Shown here one piece after another: positions 36,461-45,047 of a stretch of 64,000 bases of DNA. The stretch is from Chryseobacterium lathyri (GTDB taxonomy: Bacteria > Bacteroidota > Bacteroidia > Flavobacteriales > Weeksellaceae): NCBI RefSeq assembly GCF_030812195.1, contig NZ_JAUSSF010000001.1, positions 930,001-994,000 on the forward strand, written 5' to 3'. The notes beneath the pieces were generated by a model that was not told where the DNA came from, ran no database searches, and saw nothing but the letters and a program-made list of their open reading frames with translations. The position numbers and the translations under genes were made by a program. How positions within the stretch are numbered: position 1 is the stretch's first letter; every line of letters begins with the position of its first letter.

Positions 36461-37705
36461 ATGCCTGTTTTTAAACCTTTCCGTGGAATAAGACCTCATA
36501 AAGACTTTGAGAGCACTTTCCCTACCCACCCGCTGGACAATTTCACCCAAGAGGAGATTGCAGAGAAAGCTCAAGTTGAAAATACTTACATCAATATGAT
36601 TAAACCTTATGTTGTAAGTAAATCTAAAGATATTGACCGGAATTTAAGGAAGATCCGTTCAACATTTGAAGAGCTCCTGGAAGAAAAAAAGCTAATCCAG
36701 GACAGTTCATCATATTATCTTTATGAGCAGATCTACCCCAATAAACAGGTTTTCAGAGGCTTGCTGGGATTAGCGAGCATTGAAGATTTCTGGAACGGAA
36801 AGATCAAAAGACACGAAAGTACCATTCCGCAAAAAAAGGAAAAGCTGGCTCATTATCTGGACAAAGTAAGTCTTCAGGCTGAACCTGTACTTCTTACCTA
36901 CCCCTCCAATTCAAAGATAGAGCTTCTGATGAATCATGAAGAGAAGAATGTTCCTATTTTCAACCATGTCGATTCTATCGGGATCAGACATAAAATCTGG
37001 AGGATAGACAATCGCCTGAAACTTCAGCAGTTCAAGGAGGTAATTGACCAGATCGACTCGTTCTACATTGCAGATGGTCACCATAGGATTGGTTCCACTG
37101 CATTGAATGCAAAGCACCATAAAGAAAAGAACAAAAGGCACAATGGTACTGAAGCCTACAATTTTGTGTATAGCTTCATCGTTTCCAACCAATCGATCAA
37201 GATTCATGATTACAACAGAATCCTGTCTGATCTTAATGGTCTTTCCAGCGAAGAGTTTTTAAAAGAACTGGACCAGTATTTCCTGATCCACGAAAAAGGA
37301 GAAACCTCTTATTTCCCTTCGCAAAAATTCCATATCTCGATGTATCTGGATGGTAAATTCTACTCACTTCATGTGAAGCATGACCTCCGTTCAACGGAAA
37401 TGTCCCTTGATAACCTTGACCATCATCTTTTAGATAAATATATTTTCAAGAATATCCTTAAAATAGAAAATTCAGACAGTTCTGAGAAAATTTCCTATGC
37501 AAAAGGAACCTCCAATATTCAGGGAATTAACTATTTAAAAGAAAAAATAGATAATGGTGAAGGAAAGGTAGGATTCGGAATCTATCCGGTGAGTTTCAAC
37601 GATATGATCAAAATTTCTGACCTTAAGCTCAGCATGCCTCCAAAATGTACATTCATTGAACCGAAATTGGTTACAGCACTGTTAATGTACGATATGAAAC
37701 CTTAA
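36461..37705 (+). CDS. DUF1015 family protein
   Basis: 414 residues. FRGIRPHKDF at the start and YIADGHHRIGSTAL in the middle are the signatures of DUF1015, which commonly sits next to serA and serC. Some members are linked to serine kinase-like activity (SbnI/SerK relatives), so a role in phosphoserine metabolism is likely. No signal or membrane segment. Confidence 0.88.
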   Translation: MPVFKPFRGIRPHKDFESTFPTHPLDNFTQEEIAEKAQVENTYINMIKPYVVSKSKDIDRNLRKIRSTFEELLEEKKLIQDSSSYYLYEQIYPNKQVFRGLLGLASIEDFWNGKIKRHESTIPQKKEKLAHYLDKVSLQAEPVLLTYPSNSKIELLMNHEEKNVPIFNHVDSIGIRHKIWRIDNRLKLQQFKEVIDQIDSFYIADGHHRIGSTALNAKHHKEKNKRHNGTEAYNFVYSFIVSNQSIKIHDYNRILSDLNGLSSEEFLKELDQYFLIHEKGETSYFPSQKFHISMYLDGKFYSLHVKHDLRSTEMSLDNLDHHLLDKYIFKNILKIENSDSSEKISYAKGTSNIQGINYLKEKIDNGEGKVGFGIYPVSFNDMIKISDLKLSMPPKCTFIEPKLVTALLMYDMKP

Positions 37706-37760
37706 TAAATTCCTAATTTTTCCCTACTTTTATCGTTGGAAAAAGAAAGGTAAATAAAAA

Positions 37761-39164
37761 ATGAAAAAAATCTTCATTATACTTCCACTCTTTTTGAGTG
37801 GATTTTTATTTTCTCAAAAAAAGCCACAGAAAAAACCGGTAAAAAAGACAACCGTGGCCAAGTTCAATTACCATGATGAGTTCAGGAAAATTTCAGATGA
37901 GGTGATGACCAACGGTACAGCCTATGAAAATCTGGGTGAGCTTACCAAAGGTATCGGCCCGCGATTCAGTGCAACTCCCGGTTATATAAAAGCCGTGGAG
38001 TGGGCAGAAAAAAAACTCAAATCTATCGGTATTGAAATGATCTGGAGAATGGAAGCCAAAGCTCCGGTCTGGATAAGAGGAAGGGAATCTTTGCAAATAA
38101 AAACAGCAAATGGGGATTGGAAAAATATCAGAATGCTGTCTTTCGGGAATTCTGAGGGAACAGGAGGGAAAGATCTTACAGGCGAAATTGTTTTAATCAA
38201 TTCAACTTCTGAGCTTAATGCTATGTCAATCGGACAATTGAAAGATAAAATCGTTTTCGTAAATCTTCCGATGGACCCGAAGATCATTAATACAAATGAT
38301 TCTTATTTATTGACCGCAAAATCTAAATTAATTTCCGCTTCCGTGATTGCTAAAACAGGAGCAAAAGCTTTAATTATAAGATCTTTAACAACAGCTATGG
38401 ACGATACACCACACGCAAAAATGGTGTATTACGAACCTGACGACAAAGTAAGAATTCCGGCCCTATCCATTGGAGTAAAATCCGCTGATGAATTGGAAAA
38501 ATTATTAAAAAATCAAAAGGTTACCGCCAAACTAAATATGACGGCACAATCAAAAGGCGACACTACCAACCCGAATATTATTGCTGAAATTCAGGGTAAA
38601 AAAGATTCTAAGGTGATTGTCTTAGGAGCTCAATTAGACTCGTGGGATTTCGGTGAAGGAGCTATTGATGACGGAACCGGTGTTGCACAGTGCATTGAAG
38701 TTTTAAGAACATTCAAAGCTCTTGGTATCGAAAATAATCATACAATAAGAGTTGTTTTTTATGCGAACAGCGAAAACGGAGGGCAAGGCCGTGAAATGTA
38801 TGCAGCCTATGTGAAAAAGAAACAGGAAAAGCATGTTTTTGCTTTAGGAACAGATGCTGGAGGATATTCACCAAGAGGATTTTCCTTAGATATGCCGCCA
38901 CAAAGACGAAGACAGATCTTTGAATGGAAAAATTATTTCCTTCCTTATGGCGTCTATGATTATGACCAAACTGAAGCTATTCAGGATATTTCTCCATTGA
39001 AAAAGTTAGATATTCCTTTAGCCGAATTGGTTGTAGATACCCAAAGATACTTCGACTACCACCACTCTGAACAAGATACTTTCGACAAAGTGAACAAAAG
39101 GGAACTACTGTTAGGCGCTACCGCAATGGCACAGCTTATTTTTATGATCGATAAAAACTGGTAA
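37761..39164 (+). CDS. M28 carboxypeptidase-Q-like protein, predicted inactive copy
   Basis: 467 residues with signal peptide (cleavage near FLFSQ) and a Lys/Pro-rich spacer. Clear paralogue of the next gene over the whole length. Compared with that copy and with family knowledge, the first zinc ligand is changed: GAQLDSWD has Gln291 for His (codon 38631). The catalytic base is lost too: ANSENG has Ser337 for Glu (codon 38769). Asp303, Glu338, the DAGG Asp and YHHSEQDTF His remain. It may bind rather than cut substrate, or act with the next protein. The frame is intact, so it is not a simple decaying gene. Confidence 0.85.
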   Translation: MKKIFIILPLFLSGFLFSQKKPQKKPVKKTTVAKFNYHDEFRKISDEVMTNGTAYENLGELTKGIGPRFSATPGYIKAVEWAEKKLKSIGIEMIWRMEAKAPVWIRGRESLQIKTANGDWKNIRMLSFGNSEGTGGKDLTGEIVLINSTSELNAMSIGQLKDKIVFVNLPMDPKIINTNDSYLLTAKSKLISASVIAKTGAKALIIRSLTTAMDDTPHAKMVYYEPDDKVRIPALSIGVKSADELEKLLKNQKVTAKLNMTAQSKGDTTNPNIIAEIQGKKDSKVIVLGAQLDSWDFGEGAIDDGTGVAQCIEVLRTFKALGIENNHTIRVVFYANSENGGQGREMYAAYVKKKQEKHVFALGTDAGGYSPRGFSLDMPPQRRRQIFEWKNYFLPYGVYDYDQTEAIQDISPLKKLDIPLAELVVDTQRYFDYHHSEQDTFDKVNKRELLLGATAMAQLIFMIDKNW

Positions 39165-39167
39165 ACT

Positions 39168-40526
39168 ATGAAAAAGATACTCGGAACTTCATTATTATTC
39201 CTGGGAATGGCTGCTTTCGGACAGTCTAAGGAAGATTCAATACAGTTCAGTAAAATTTCCACAGAAATACTGAACAACGGGAAAAGTTATACGGAATTAA
39301 GGGATTTAACCCAAAATATAGGCCACCGCCTCAGCGGTTCGGATGCTTACGAAAAGGCTGTAAAATGGGCCGAACAGAAGCTTCGCGATGCAGGAGCAGA
39401 TAAAGTATGGCTACAGGAAGTAATGGTTCCGGTCTGGATCAGAGGAAAGGAGTCCCTGCAGATCAAAACAGCAGATGGAAAATGGAAAAACATGAAGATG
39501 CTTTCTCTTGGAAATTCTGAAGGAACCGGAGGAAAAGATGTTTCCGGTGAGATCATTATCGTAAAATCTATGGAAGAATATGATAAGCTTTCTCCAGATC
39601 AAGTAAAGGATAAGATCGTGTTCTTTAACTACCCTTTCAGCCAGTCTTTTGTAGAGACATTCAGAGGCTATAGTGATGCCGCAAAATACAGGGTAACCGC
39701 AGCTTCATTGACCGCTAAAAAAGGAGGGAAATTTGCGATCGTCAGATCTCTGTCTTCAGCTTTTGATGACGTTCCGCATACAGGAGCGATGCGTTATGAA
39801 GATAAAGTTTCAAAAATTCCGGCCATAGCCATCGGAACAACAGCTGCGGACGAGCTCGAAGCACTTTTAAAAACCCAGAAGATTACCGCAAAACTGAATT
39901 CCAACTGCGGTATGAAAGGCGAAAAACTATCCCACTCTGTCATTGGTGAAATTACCGGCAAAAAAGACCAGAGCATAATCGTAGCCGGAGGACATCTTGA
40001 TTCCTGGGACGTGGGTGAAGGAGCTCATGATGATGGTGCCGGAATTGTGCAGAGTATTGAAGTGTTGAGGACATTTAAGAAATTAGGAATTAAAAATAAC
40101 CATACTATCAGGGTGGTCTGCTTCGCTAATGAAGAAAATGGTGTAAAAGGCGGTATCCAATATGGAAAAACGGTCAAGGAGAAGAATGAAAAACACCTTT
40201 TTGCTATAGAATCTGATGCAGGAGGCTTTGCACCAAGAGGAATTGCTCTGGAAATGGATGATGAAAAGAGAAATCAGATCAAGGGCTGGACCAGTTTATT
40301 CATTCCGTATGGAGTTTACAATTTTGAAGGAAAATATTCAGGAACAGACATCTATCCGCTTCATGATATGGGAGTTCCTACTGCAGAGCTTGTCCCCGAT
40401 TCCCAGAGGTATTTTGACATCCACCATACGGAGGAAGATACATTTGATAAGGTTAACAGAAGAGAGCTTTTGTTGGGGGCAGCAGCTATGACACAGATCA
40501 TTTATATGATTGATAAGAACTGGTAG
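39168..40526 (+). CDS. M28 carboxypeptidase-Q-like peptidase, intact copy
   Basis: 452 residues with signal peptide (cleavage near AAFGQ), starting 3 bases after its paralogue. All metal and catalytic residues are present: His276 (GGHLDSWD), Asp288 (AHDDGAG), base Glu322 with ligand Glu323 (ANEENG), Asp350 (ESDAGG) and the second His of DIHHTEEDTF. The PA-like insert lies between residues about 110 and 260. Predicted exported dipeptidase/aminopeptidase of the carboxypeptidase Q group. Confidence 0.9.
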   Translation: MKKILGTSLLFLGMAAFGQSKEDSIQFSKISTEILNNGKSYTELRDLTQNIGHRLSGSDAYEKAVKWAEQKLRDAGADKVWLQEVMVPVWIRGKESLQIKTADGKWKNMKMLSLGNSEGTGGKDVSGEIIIVKSMEEYDKLSPDQVKDKIVFFNYPFSQSFVETFRGYSDAAKYRVTAASLTAKKGGKFAIVRSLSSAFDDVPHTGAMRYEDKVSKIPAIAIGTTAADELEALLKTQKITAKLNSNCGMKGEKLSHSVIGEITGKKDQSIIVAGGHLDSWDVGEGAHDDGAGIVQSIEVLRTFKKLGIKNNHTIRVVCFANEENGVKGGIQYGKTVKEKNEKHLFAIESDAGGFAPRGIALEMDDEKRNQIKGWTSLFIPYGVYNFEGKYSGTDIYPLHDMGVPTAELVPDSQRYFDIHHTEEDTFDKVNRRELLLGAAAMTQIIYMIDKNW

Positions 40527-40559
40527 GATCTTTTAAGCCGGTTTTAAAACAAAATATCA

Positions 40560-40636
40560 TCAACAAGTTGATTCCGAAATGTAAAATGATAAATTCAATT
40601 TTTATTCTTCTTCATTTTCCGGAATCAACTTGTTGA
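40560..40636. repeat. 17-base perfect inverted repeat after the M28 pair
   Basis: TCAACAAGTTGATTCCG (40560-40576) is complementary to 40620-40636 with a 43-base loop. Each arm also contains the near-palindrome TCAAC-AA-GTTGA. No clear T run follows. Confidence 0.65.
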
Positions 40637-41343
40637 CGTTTTATATAGGGAAAAACAACTTTTTATAATCTCCCGCAGATTTTTCAAATTACACAGATTT
40701 ACTGTAAAAAACTGTGATTTTTAAACTTATATAAATTTTCACCGTTAAACTTTGAACCTGAAACTTTTAAAGTATTCTAAAACTTTTGTGACTTTTGCGG
40801 TTAAAAGAAAATCTTGAATTTCACTCTCTTCATTTTTCAAATTCTTTTATTCCCTGTCTAATCTACAAACTTAAAACTACTTAGCGCTAAAAATAAGCTG
40901 GAAAATTCACTTTGGCATGAAATTCGCAAGCTAAATCATTGAAAAAAATTTATTTAAAACACAGACGATGAGAAAAGGTTACCGTGGAAGCTTCAGTTTC
41001 CGCTGAGCCAGATAAAGGCGTTTCATATTTTAATATGGCCCTTTTTTCTTTAGATACCGTATGCAACGGAAAAGATAATCCCTTATCAATTCCATTTACG
41101 ATGATGATTGTGTACGGTGTCATAAAGCTCGTGAATTCCTTCCGGGATTCAATACTGTTTTTTAATTAAAACTTTCTGGGCAGCTTAAAGCATACCCTGA
41201 TGTAAGCAATCAAACGGCCATAAGATCATAACCTTAGCCAAGTTAACTATGATCCGTGTGCCATTTAATTTATATCGGAAAATGATTCCGGACCGTTCTA
41301 TTGGAGAACGGAAAACAAATGTATAACCCTTAAAAAGTGATTA
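40637..41343. other. Long gene-poor gap with degenerate intergenic repeats
   Basis: AT-rich and without a convincing ORF. It has phrases such as CCGCAGATTTTTCAAATTAC and GTGACTTTTGCGGTTAAAAG that look like dispersed intergenic repeats of Chryseobacterium-type genomes (impression from memory). A 61-codon ORF at 40984-41169 has no support. Confidence 0.5.
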
Positions 41344-41607
41344 ATGATGAGAGACTTTTTTGAAATGATTTTTAAGAGAAACGAAGATGCTGCAAAAATG
41401 AATATCTGGAGCCTTATGCTCCTGTTAAGCTTTGCTGTTTTTTCCGTGCTGGTGTATTTTATATATGCCTCAAAACCAGATTTTAACAGCTTAATTGTAT
41501 ACCTTACCGCATTTGCGGCATACCTCGGCTTTGGAATTGTATTTATCAGCTCCCTTGCCGGGAAAATGAATTCTTCCAACACAAGGAAGAAATCAAGACA
41601 CGCATAA
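41344..41607 (+). CDS. Small two-helix membrane protein
   Basis: 87 residues. Two transmembrane helices (about 22-41 and 47-70) between basic ends, N-terminus MMRDFFEMIFKRNED. No family recognised. A perfect terminator follows 21 bases after the stop, which supports an expressed gene. The start could also be the second Met. Confidence 0.6.
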   Translation: MMRDFFEMIFKRNEDAAKMNIWSLMLLLSFAVFSVLVYFIYASKPDFNSLIVYLTAFAAYLGFGIVFISSLAGKMNSSNTRKKSRHA

Positions 41608-41628
41608 CTTTAATTTCTACTTTACTAG

Positions 41629-41661
41629 AAAGCCGTTCAATATTTGAACGGCTTTTTGTTT
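41629..41661. terminator. Perfect bidirectional terminator
   Basis: AAAGCCGTTCAA, loop TAT, then the exact complement and TTTTTG. Shared by two convergent genes. Confidence 0.9.
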
Positions 41662-41693
41662 ATACTAAATTTCTTTAAATCACACACAAATCC

Positions 41694-42866
41694 TTAAACC
41701 CCGACTCCCAAAAACTCCTTTTTCTCCAGCTTCACCTGCATTTCCTTCCCGTCTCTCCTTATCTTAAGATCAACTGTATTCTGTCTGTTCTCTACTCTAT
41801 TAAGAAAATAATGACAGGCACTTTCTTTGTTAAGGTTGTCCAGATTAATGTTGTTGATGCTGATAATGGCATCTCCCACTTTCAATGGAAAATTTTCTTC
41901 CTTAAATACGAAGGCAACTGTTGGCTTTGCCTCTATAAAACGGTATCCGAAGCCAAAAGACTCCAATCTGGCAGGCTCGTTTTTGATCCGTTTCATATAG
42001 ATCTTATTTCCTGTCCAATCGAGGATGAATATAAAGTTTTTAAAGAAATCATTCCCGATCAGGTCTGCACCTCCAGTAGTAATTATTTCATTAAAAAAGC
42101 TTTTGTTGCCTAATGACAGGGTTGCAGTCCTGAAAATATACCCTGGCGCCGGTTTTCCGGCCCCGTAAGCACCGACAGAGTTCGTTCCGTAGACTTCGAT
42201 ACTCTTTAAGGCTTTTTCGGCATTATACGTATTGTCTGCTATCTTTAATCTTCCGGAAAATCCTGTATCAAAGGTGAGCTCTATTTTTTTGCCCTGCAGA
42301 TCGGTTTCTACAACGGGTGTTTTTTGTGTTCTGGGACTGAAAGGAATGACAATATCATAATCTGCCGGATTAAACTGTGCAAGATCTTTTGAGGCTTCGA
42401 GTGAGTTTTCCGAATAATTGATTTTCCAGAAAAGTTTTGCCATCTGATTGGCTCCAAGAATACCGTCGATTTTGAAGCAACTGAGCTCAGAAACACTGAA
42501 ATCCATCACTACAGCTCCCACATCTTTGAAAACGGCTTTATCAACGGTCATTTCCGGTAGAATCGTAAAGATCTGTTCCTGCTTTTTTTTCTGGGAGTCC
42601 TTTACTTTACTTTTATATTTTTTCTCCAGTTTCAACTCTGTGTACACTGCTGTAGAGATCACCGTTGGCGCACCGGTATCAAATAAAAAATTATAGGGTT
42701 TTCCATTGATGCTTACCTGTACAAAAGGCAGATCATTGGCATATCTCAGGTTGATCTTTTCTACTGGATTCTGCAGCTGTACTTCACCACTTTTGAAGAA
42801 TTTCTTTCCCTGAGCGGAGATAATGGTTGCAGAGAGAATAAGAAGTGTATAGAGGATTTTTTTCAT
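41694..42866 (-). CDS. Exported retropepsin-like aspartic protease with PDZ domain
   Basis: 390 residues. Signal peptide (cleavage near TIISAQ). Two retropepsin-like half domains, each with its own motif: LFDTGAPT (Asp63) and TFDTGFSG (Asp200); the two aspartates would form one active site. The C-terminal about 90 residues are PDZ-like (VGDAIISINNINLDNL). Such proteins are common in Bacteroidota with unknown substrates. Stands alone. Confidence 0.85.
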   Translation of the reverse strand: MKKILYTLLILSATIISAQGKKFFKSGEVQLQNPVEKINLRYANDLPFVQVSINGKPYNFLFDTGAPTVISTAVYTELKLEKKYKSKVKDSQKKKQEQIFTILPEMTVDKAVFKDVGAVVMDFSVSELSCFKIDGILGANQMAKLFWKINYSENSLEASKDLAQFNPADYDIVIPFSPRTQKTPVVETDLQGKKIELTFDTGFSGRLKIADNTYNAEKALKSIEVYGTNSVGAYGAGKPAPGYIFRTATLSLGNKSFFNEIITTGGADLIGNDFFKNFIFILDWTGNKIYMKRIKNEPARLESFGFGYRFIEAKPTVAFVFKEENFPLKVGDAIISINNINLDNLNKESACHYFLNRVENRQNTVDLKIRRDGKEMQVKLEKKEFLGVGV

Positions 42867-42971
42867 ATGGATATTTTACACGAAAATAGGGAAATTACAT
42901 TAAACTAAAAATATAAGCTTTTACCTGAGCTGAATCCTTTTCTATATAATTTCTAAATCTCTAGCAATAAA

Positions 42972-42997
42972 AAAGCCATCCTTACGGACGGCTTTCA
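42972..42997 (-). terminator. Terminator of the peptidylprolyl isomerase operon
   Basis: AAAGCCATCC / GGACGGCTTT with one mismatch and loop TTAC; on the minus strand it is followed by a T run. Confidence 0.75.
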
Positions 42998-43015
42998 AAA
43001 TATTTTGAATTTCAA

Positions 43016-44134
43016 TTACTTTACTTTCACAAGCTCAACATCGAAGATCAACCAGGCGTTTGGCGGGATAACACCCCCTGCTCCTCTTTCTCCGTAAGCC
43101 ATTGCCGGCGGGATCAGTAAGGTAGCAGCTTCGCCTTCCTTAAGCAACAGGATACCTTCGTCCCATCCTTTAATTACTCTTCCCATTCCGATTGGAATTT
43201 CGATTGGTTCATTTCTCTTAAATGAAGAATCGAATTCCGTACCGTCGATCAATTTACCTGCATAGTGTACAGATACATTATCACCGGCCTTAGGTGCTTT
43301 TCCAGCCGCAGCTGTTTTAGTGATCTTGTAATATAATCCGGATTCAGTTTTCTGCATTCCGGCTTTAAGATCTTCAACCATTTTCTCCTGCTTAGCTTTG
43401 AATTCCTCTTCTTTTTTCTTTCTGTCAGCTTCTTCTTTAGCGATATAAGCTTTGTTATTTTCTGCGATCTTAGCTTTTCCTTCTGTGAAAGTTTTTGCTG
43501 CATCGTAATTTTTGTATTCGTCACCTTTGCTGAAAACAGAAACTTTTTCTAAAACGATATCAGTCTTAGGTTTGTCCTGAGCTCCTTTTTCTACGTTAGC
43601 AATTGCATCAATTACATCGTTACCTTTTACCACTTTTCCGAAGATCGTGTGCCTTCCGTCTAACCAAGGCGTAGCTACTTCAGTAATAAAGAACTGAGAA
43701 CCGTTCGTGTTAGGTCCTGAATTTGCCATAGAAAGGATTCCTTTTCCAGTATGCTTAAGGTCGTTTTTCTCGTCCTCGAATTTATATCCAGGGTCACCCA
43801 TTCCCGTTCCCTGAGGATCACCTCCTTGGATCATGAAATCTTTGATCACTCTGTGGAAGATAGTTCCGTCATAATAAGGAACTCCTTTCGCCTTAGCTTT
43901 GTTATCAATTTTCCCTTCTGCAAGACCGATGAAATTGGCTACAGTTACCGGTGCTTTTTTGTCTTCGAATTGCACAATCAGGTTTCCTTTAGAAGTCTGA
44001 AGATTTGCATAAAGTCCGTCATGAAGACCTTCGTAAGTTTCTTTGTCTACGTTCATTTTTTTATAGATTGGGGTACAACTCATCAGCGAGATACTTGCCG
44101 CTGCCAGAATTATATTCTTGTTAAACAATTTCAT
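43016..44134 (-). CDS. Peptidylprolyl isomerase: cyclophilin fused to FKBP, lipoprotein
   Basis: 372 residues. Lipobox LMSC near residue 19. Residues about 45-200 are a cyclophilin domain (FHRVIKDFMIQGGDPQGTG, GSQFFI). A charged coiled-coil linker of about 70 residues (KEEADRKKKEEEFKAKQEKM) leads to a C-terminal FKBP domain (VSVHYAGKLIDGTEFDSSF, IPPAMAYGERGAGG). Two unrelated proline isomerase folds in one outer-membrane-associated chaperone. Starts 3 bases after the GldI-like gene. Confidence 0.93.
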   Translation of the reverse strand: MKLFNKNIILAAASISLMSCTPIYKKMNVDKETYEGLHDGLYANLQTSKGNLIVQFEDKKAPVTVANFIGLAEGKIDNKAKAKGVPYYDGTIFHRVIKDFMIQGGDPQGTGMGDPGYKFEDEKNDLKHTGKGILSMANSGPNTNGSQFFITEVATPWLDGRHTIFGKVVKGNDVIDAIANVEKGAQDKPKTDIVLEKVSVFSKGDEYKNYDAAKTFTEGKAKIAENNKAYIAKEEADRKKKEEEFKAKQEKMVEDLKAGMQKTESGLYYKITKTAAAGKAPKAGDNVSVHYAGKLIDGTEFDSSFKRNEPIEIPIGMGRVIKGWDEGILLLKEGEAATLLIPPAMAYGERGAGGVIPPNAWLIFDVELVKVK

Positions 44135-44137
44135 TAT

Positions 44138-44650
44138 TTACAGAGCTTTTAATTTTATGATTAATGGTATATCGTTGTCTATATTCTTTTCGTCTCCAAA
44201 GGTTCCGTAGGCCAGTGAAGAAGGTACCAAAAGCGTCACCTCCTCTCCATCATGCATAAAACGCAAAGCATTCTCTACCGCTTTCAGTTCATCAAAATGC
44301 CCGAATCTGGCATCTCTTCTTTCAAAAGGTTTGTCATAGATCTTGGTTTCATCAAAATCATACAAATCATAAGAATAAGAGATCGTTGTATTATCCGCTC
44401 TTCTTTCTCTCTGATCAAAACCTTCAACAGTTACCCAATAATTAAGCTGTGTAGGATAATACTTCACGGGCTGACCGTTGATCCAATTCTGGATCTGGCC
44501 TCGCTCTATGGTATTGAGGTTTCTCATCCTTTCCTTCGAAACATCCAAGTCTTTCTGGCTCAATACTCCGCCTACAGGAGGATGCGCCGTTGGTGCATTC
44601 CGGTTACAGCTTAACAGGCTTACTGCTGATATGAAGAGTAATTTTTTCAT
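44138..44650 (-). CDS. gldI: FKBP-type peptidylprolyl isomerase, GldI-like lipoprotein
   Basis: 170 residues from ATG 44650; the listed longer frame from 44692 places 14 residues before the signal. Lipobox SLLSC, then a single divergent FKBP domain with LVPSSLAYGTFGD. This matches GldI, a lipoprotein needed for gliding and type IX secretion in Flavobacterium. The catalytic pocket looks degenerate. Co-transcribed with the cyclophilin-FKBP gene; the two probably assist folding of outer membrane or T9SS components. Confidence 0.7.
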   Translation of the reverse strand: MKKLLFISAVSLLSCNRNAPTAHPPVGGVLSQKDLDVSKERMRNLNTIERGQIQNWINGQPVKYYPTQLNYWVTVEGFDQRERRADNTTISYSYDLYDFDETKIYDKPFERRDARFGHFDELKAVENALRFMHDGEEVTLLVPSSLAYGTFGDEKNIDNDIPLIIKLKAL

Positions 44651-45005
44651 AAACTTTTGCGAAAATACGCATTTCGGAGAAATATTGTTCAATAGGTTTT
44701 AAAAAATTTAGCAGATAAACATGAAAGTATTTCTCATGAATGGTGTGATAGGATATTTAAAGATTTAAAAGTTCAAAGATTCAAGGATTTTAAAAATAAA
44801 ATTCTATGAAATTTTGAGCAATCTAAAAAACCTGTAAAATTATTTTCTCTTGCAGATTATGTAAACTTTTTATTAGTAGAAGTCTTAAACCGTTAAGGGT
44901 TTTAAAGTTTTTAAGAATATTAAGGTAAGCTTCATTTTAAATAGTAATATTCAATATCATTTGAACTACTGGTTTAAATAATTACTTTAATCACATAAAA
45001 CAAAA
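44651..45005. other. AT-rich gap with low-complexity repeats
   Basis: Contains loose repeats of the AAAGATTTAAAAGTTCAAAG type around 44758-44796 and no ORF. No clear promoter for gldI other than A/T-rich sequence. Confidence 0.4.
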
Positions 45006-45027
45006 AATCACCCCGTGAGAGGTGATT
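45006..45027 (-). terminator. Terminator of the spondin gene
   Basis: AATCACC / GGTGATT stem with an 8-base loop; T run on the minus strand. Confidence 0.75.
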
Positions 45028-45047
45028 GTATATATTGATCTCAAATA

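Noticed and set aside
40984..41169. 61-codon ORF in the 40.6-41.3 kb gap
   Set aside because: No start-region signal, no recognisable sequence, and it lies in degenerate repeat-like DNA.
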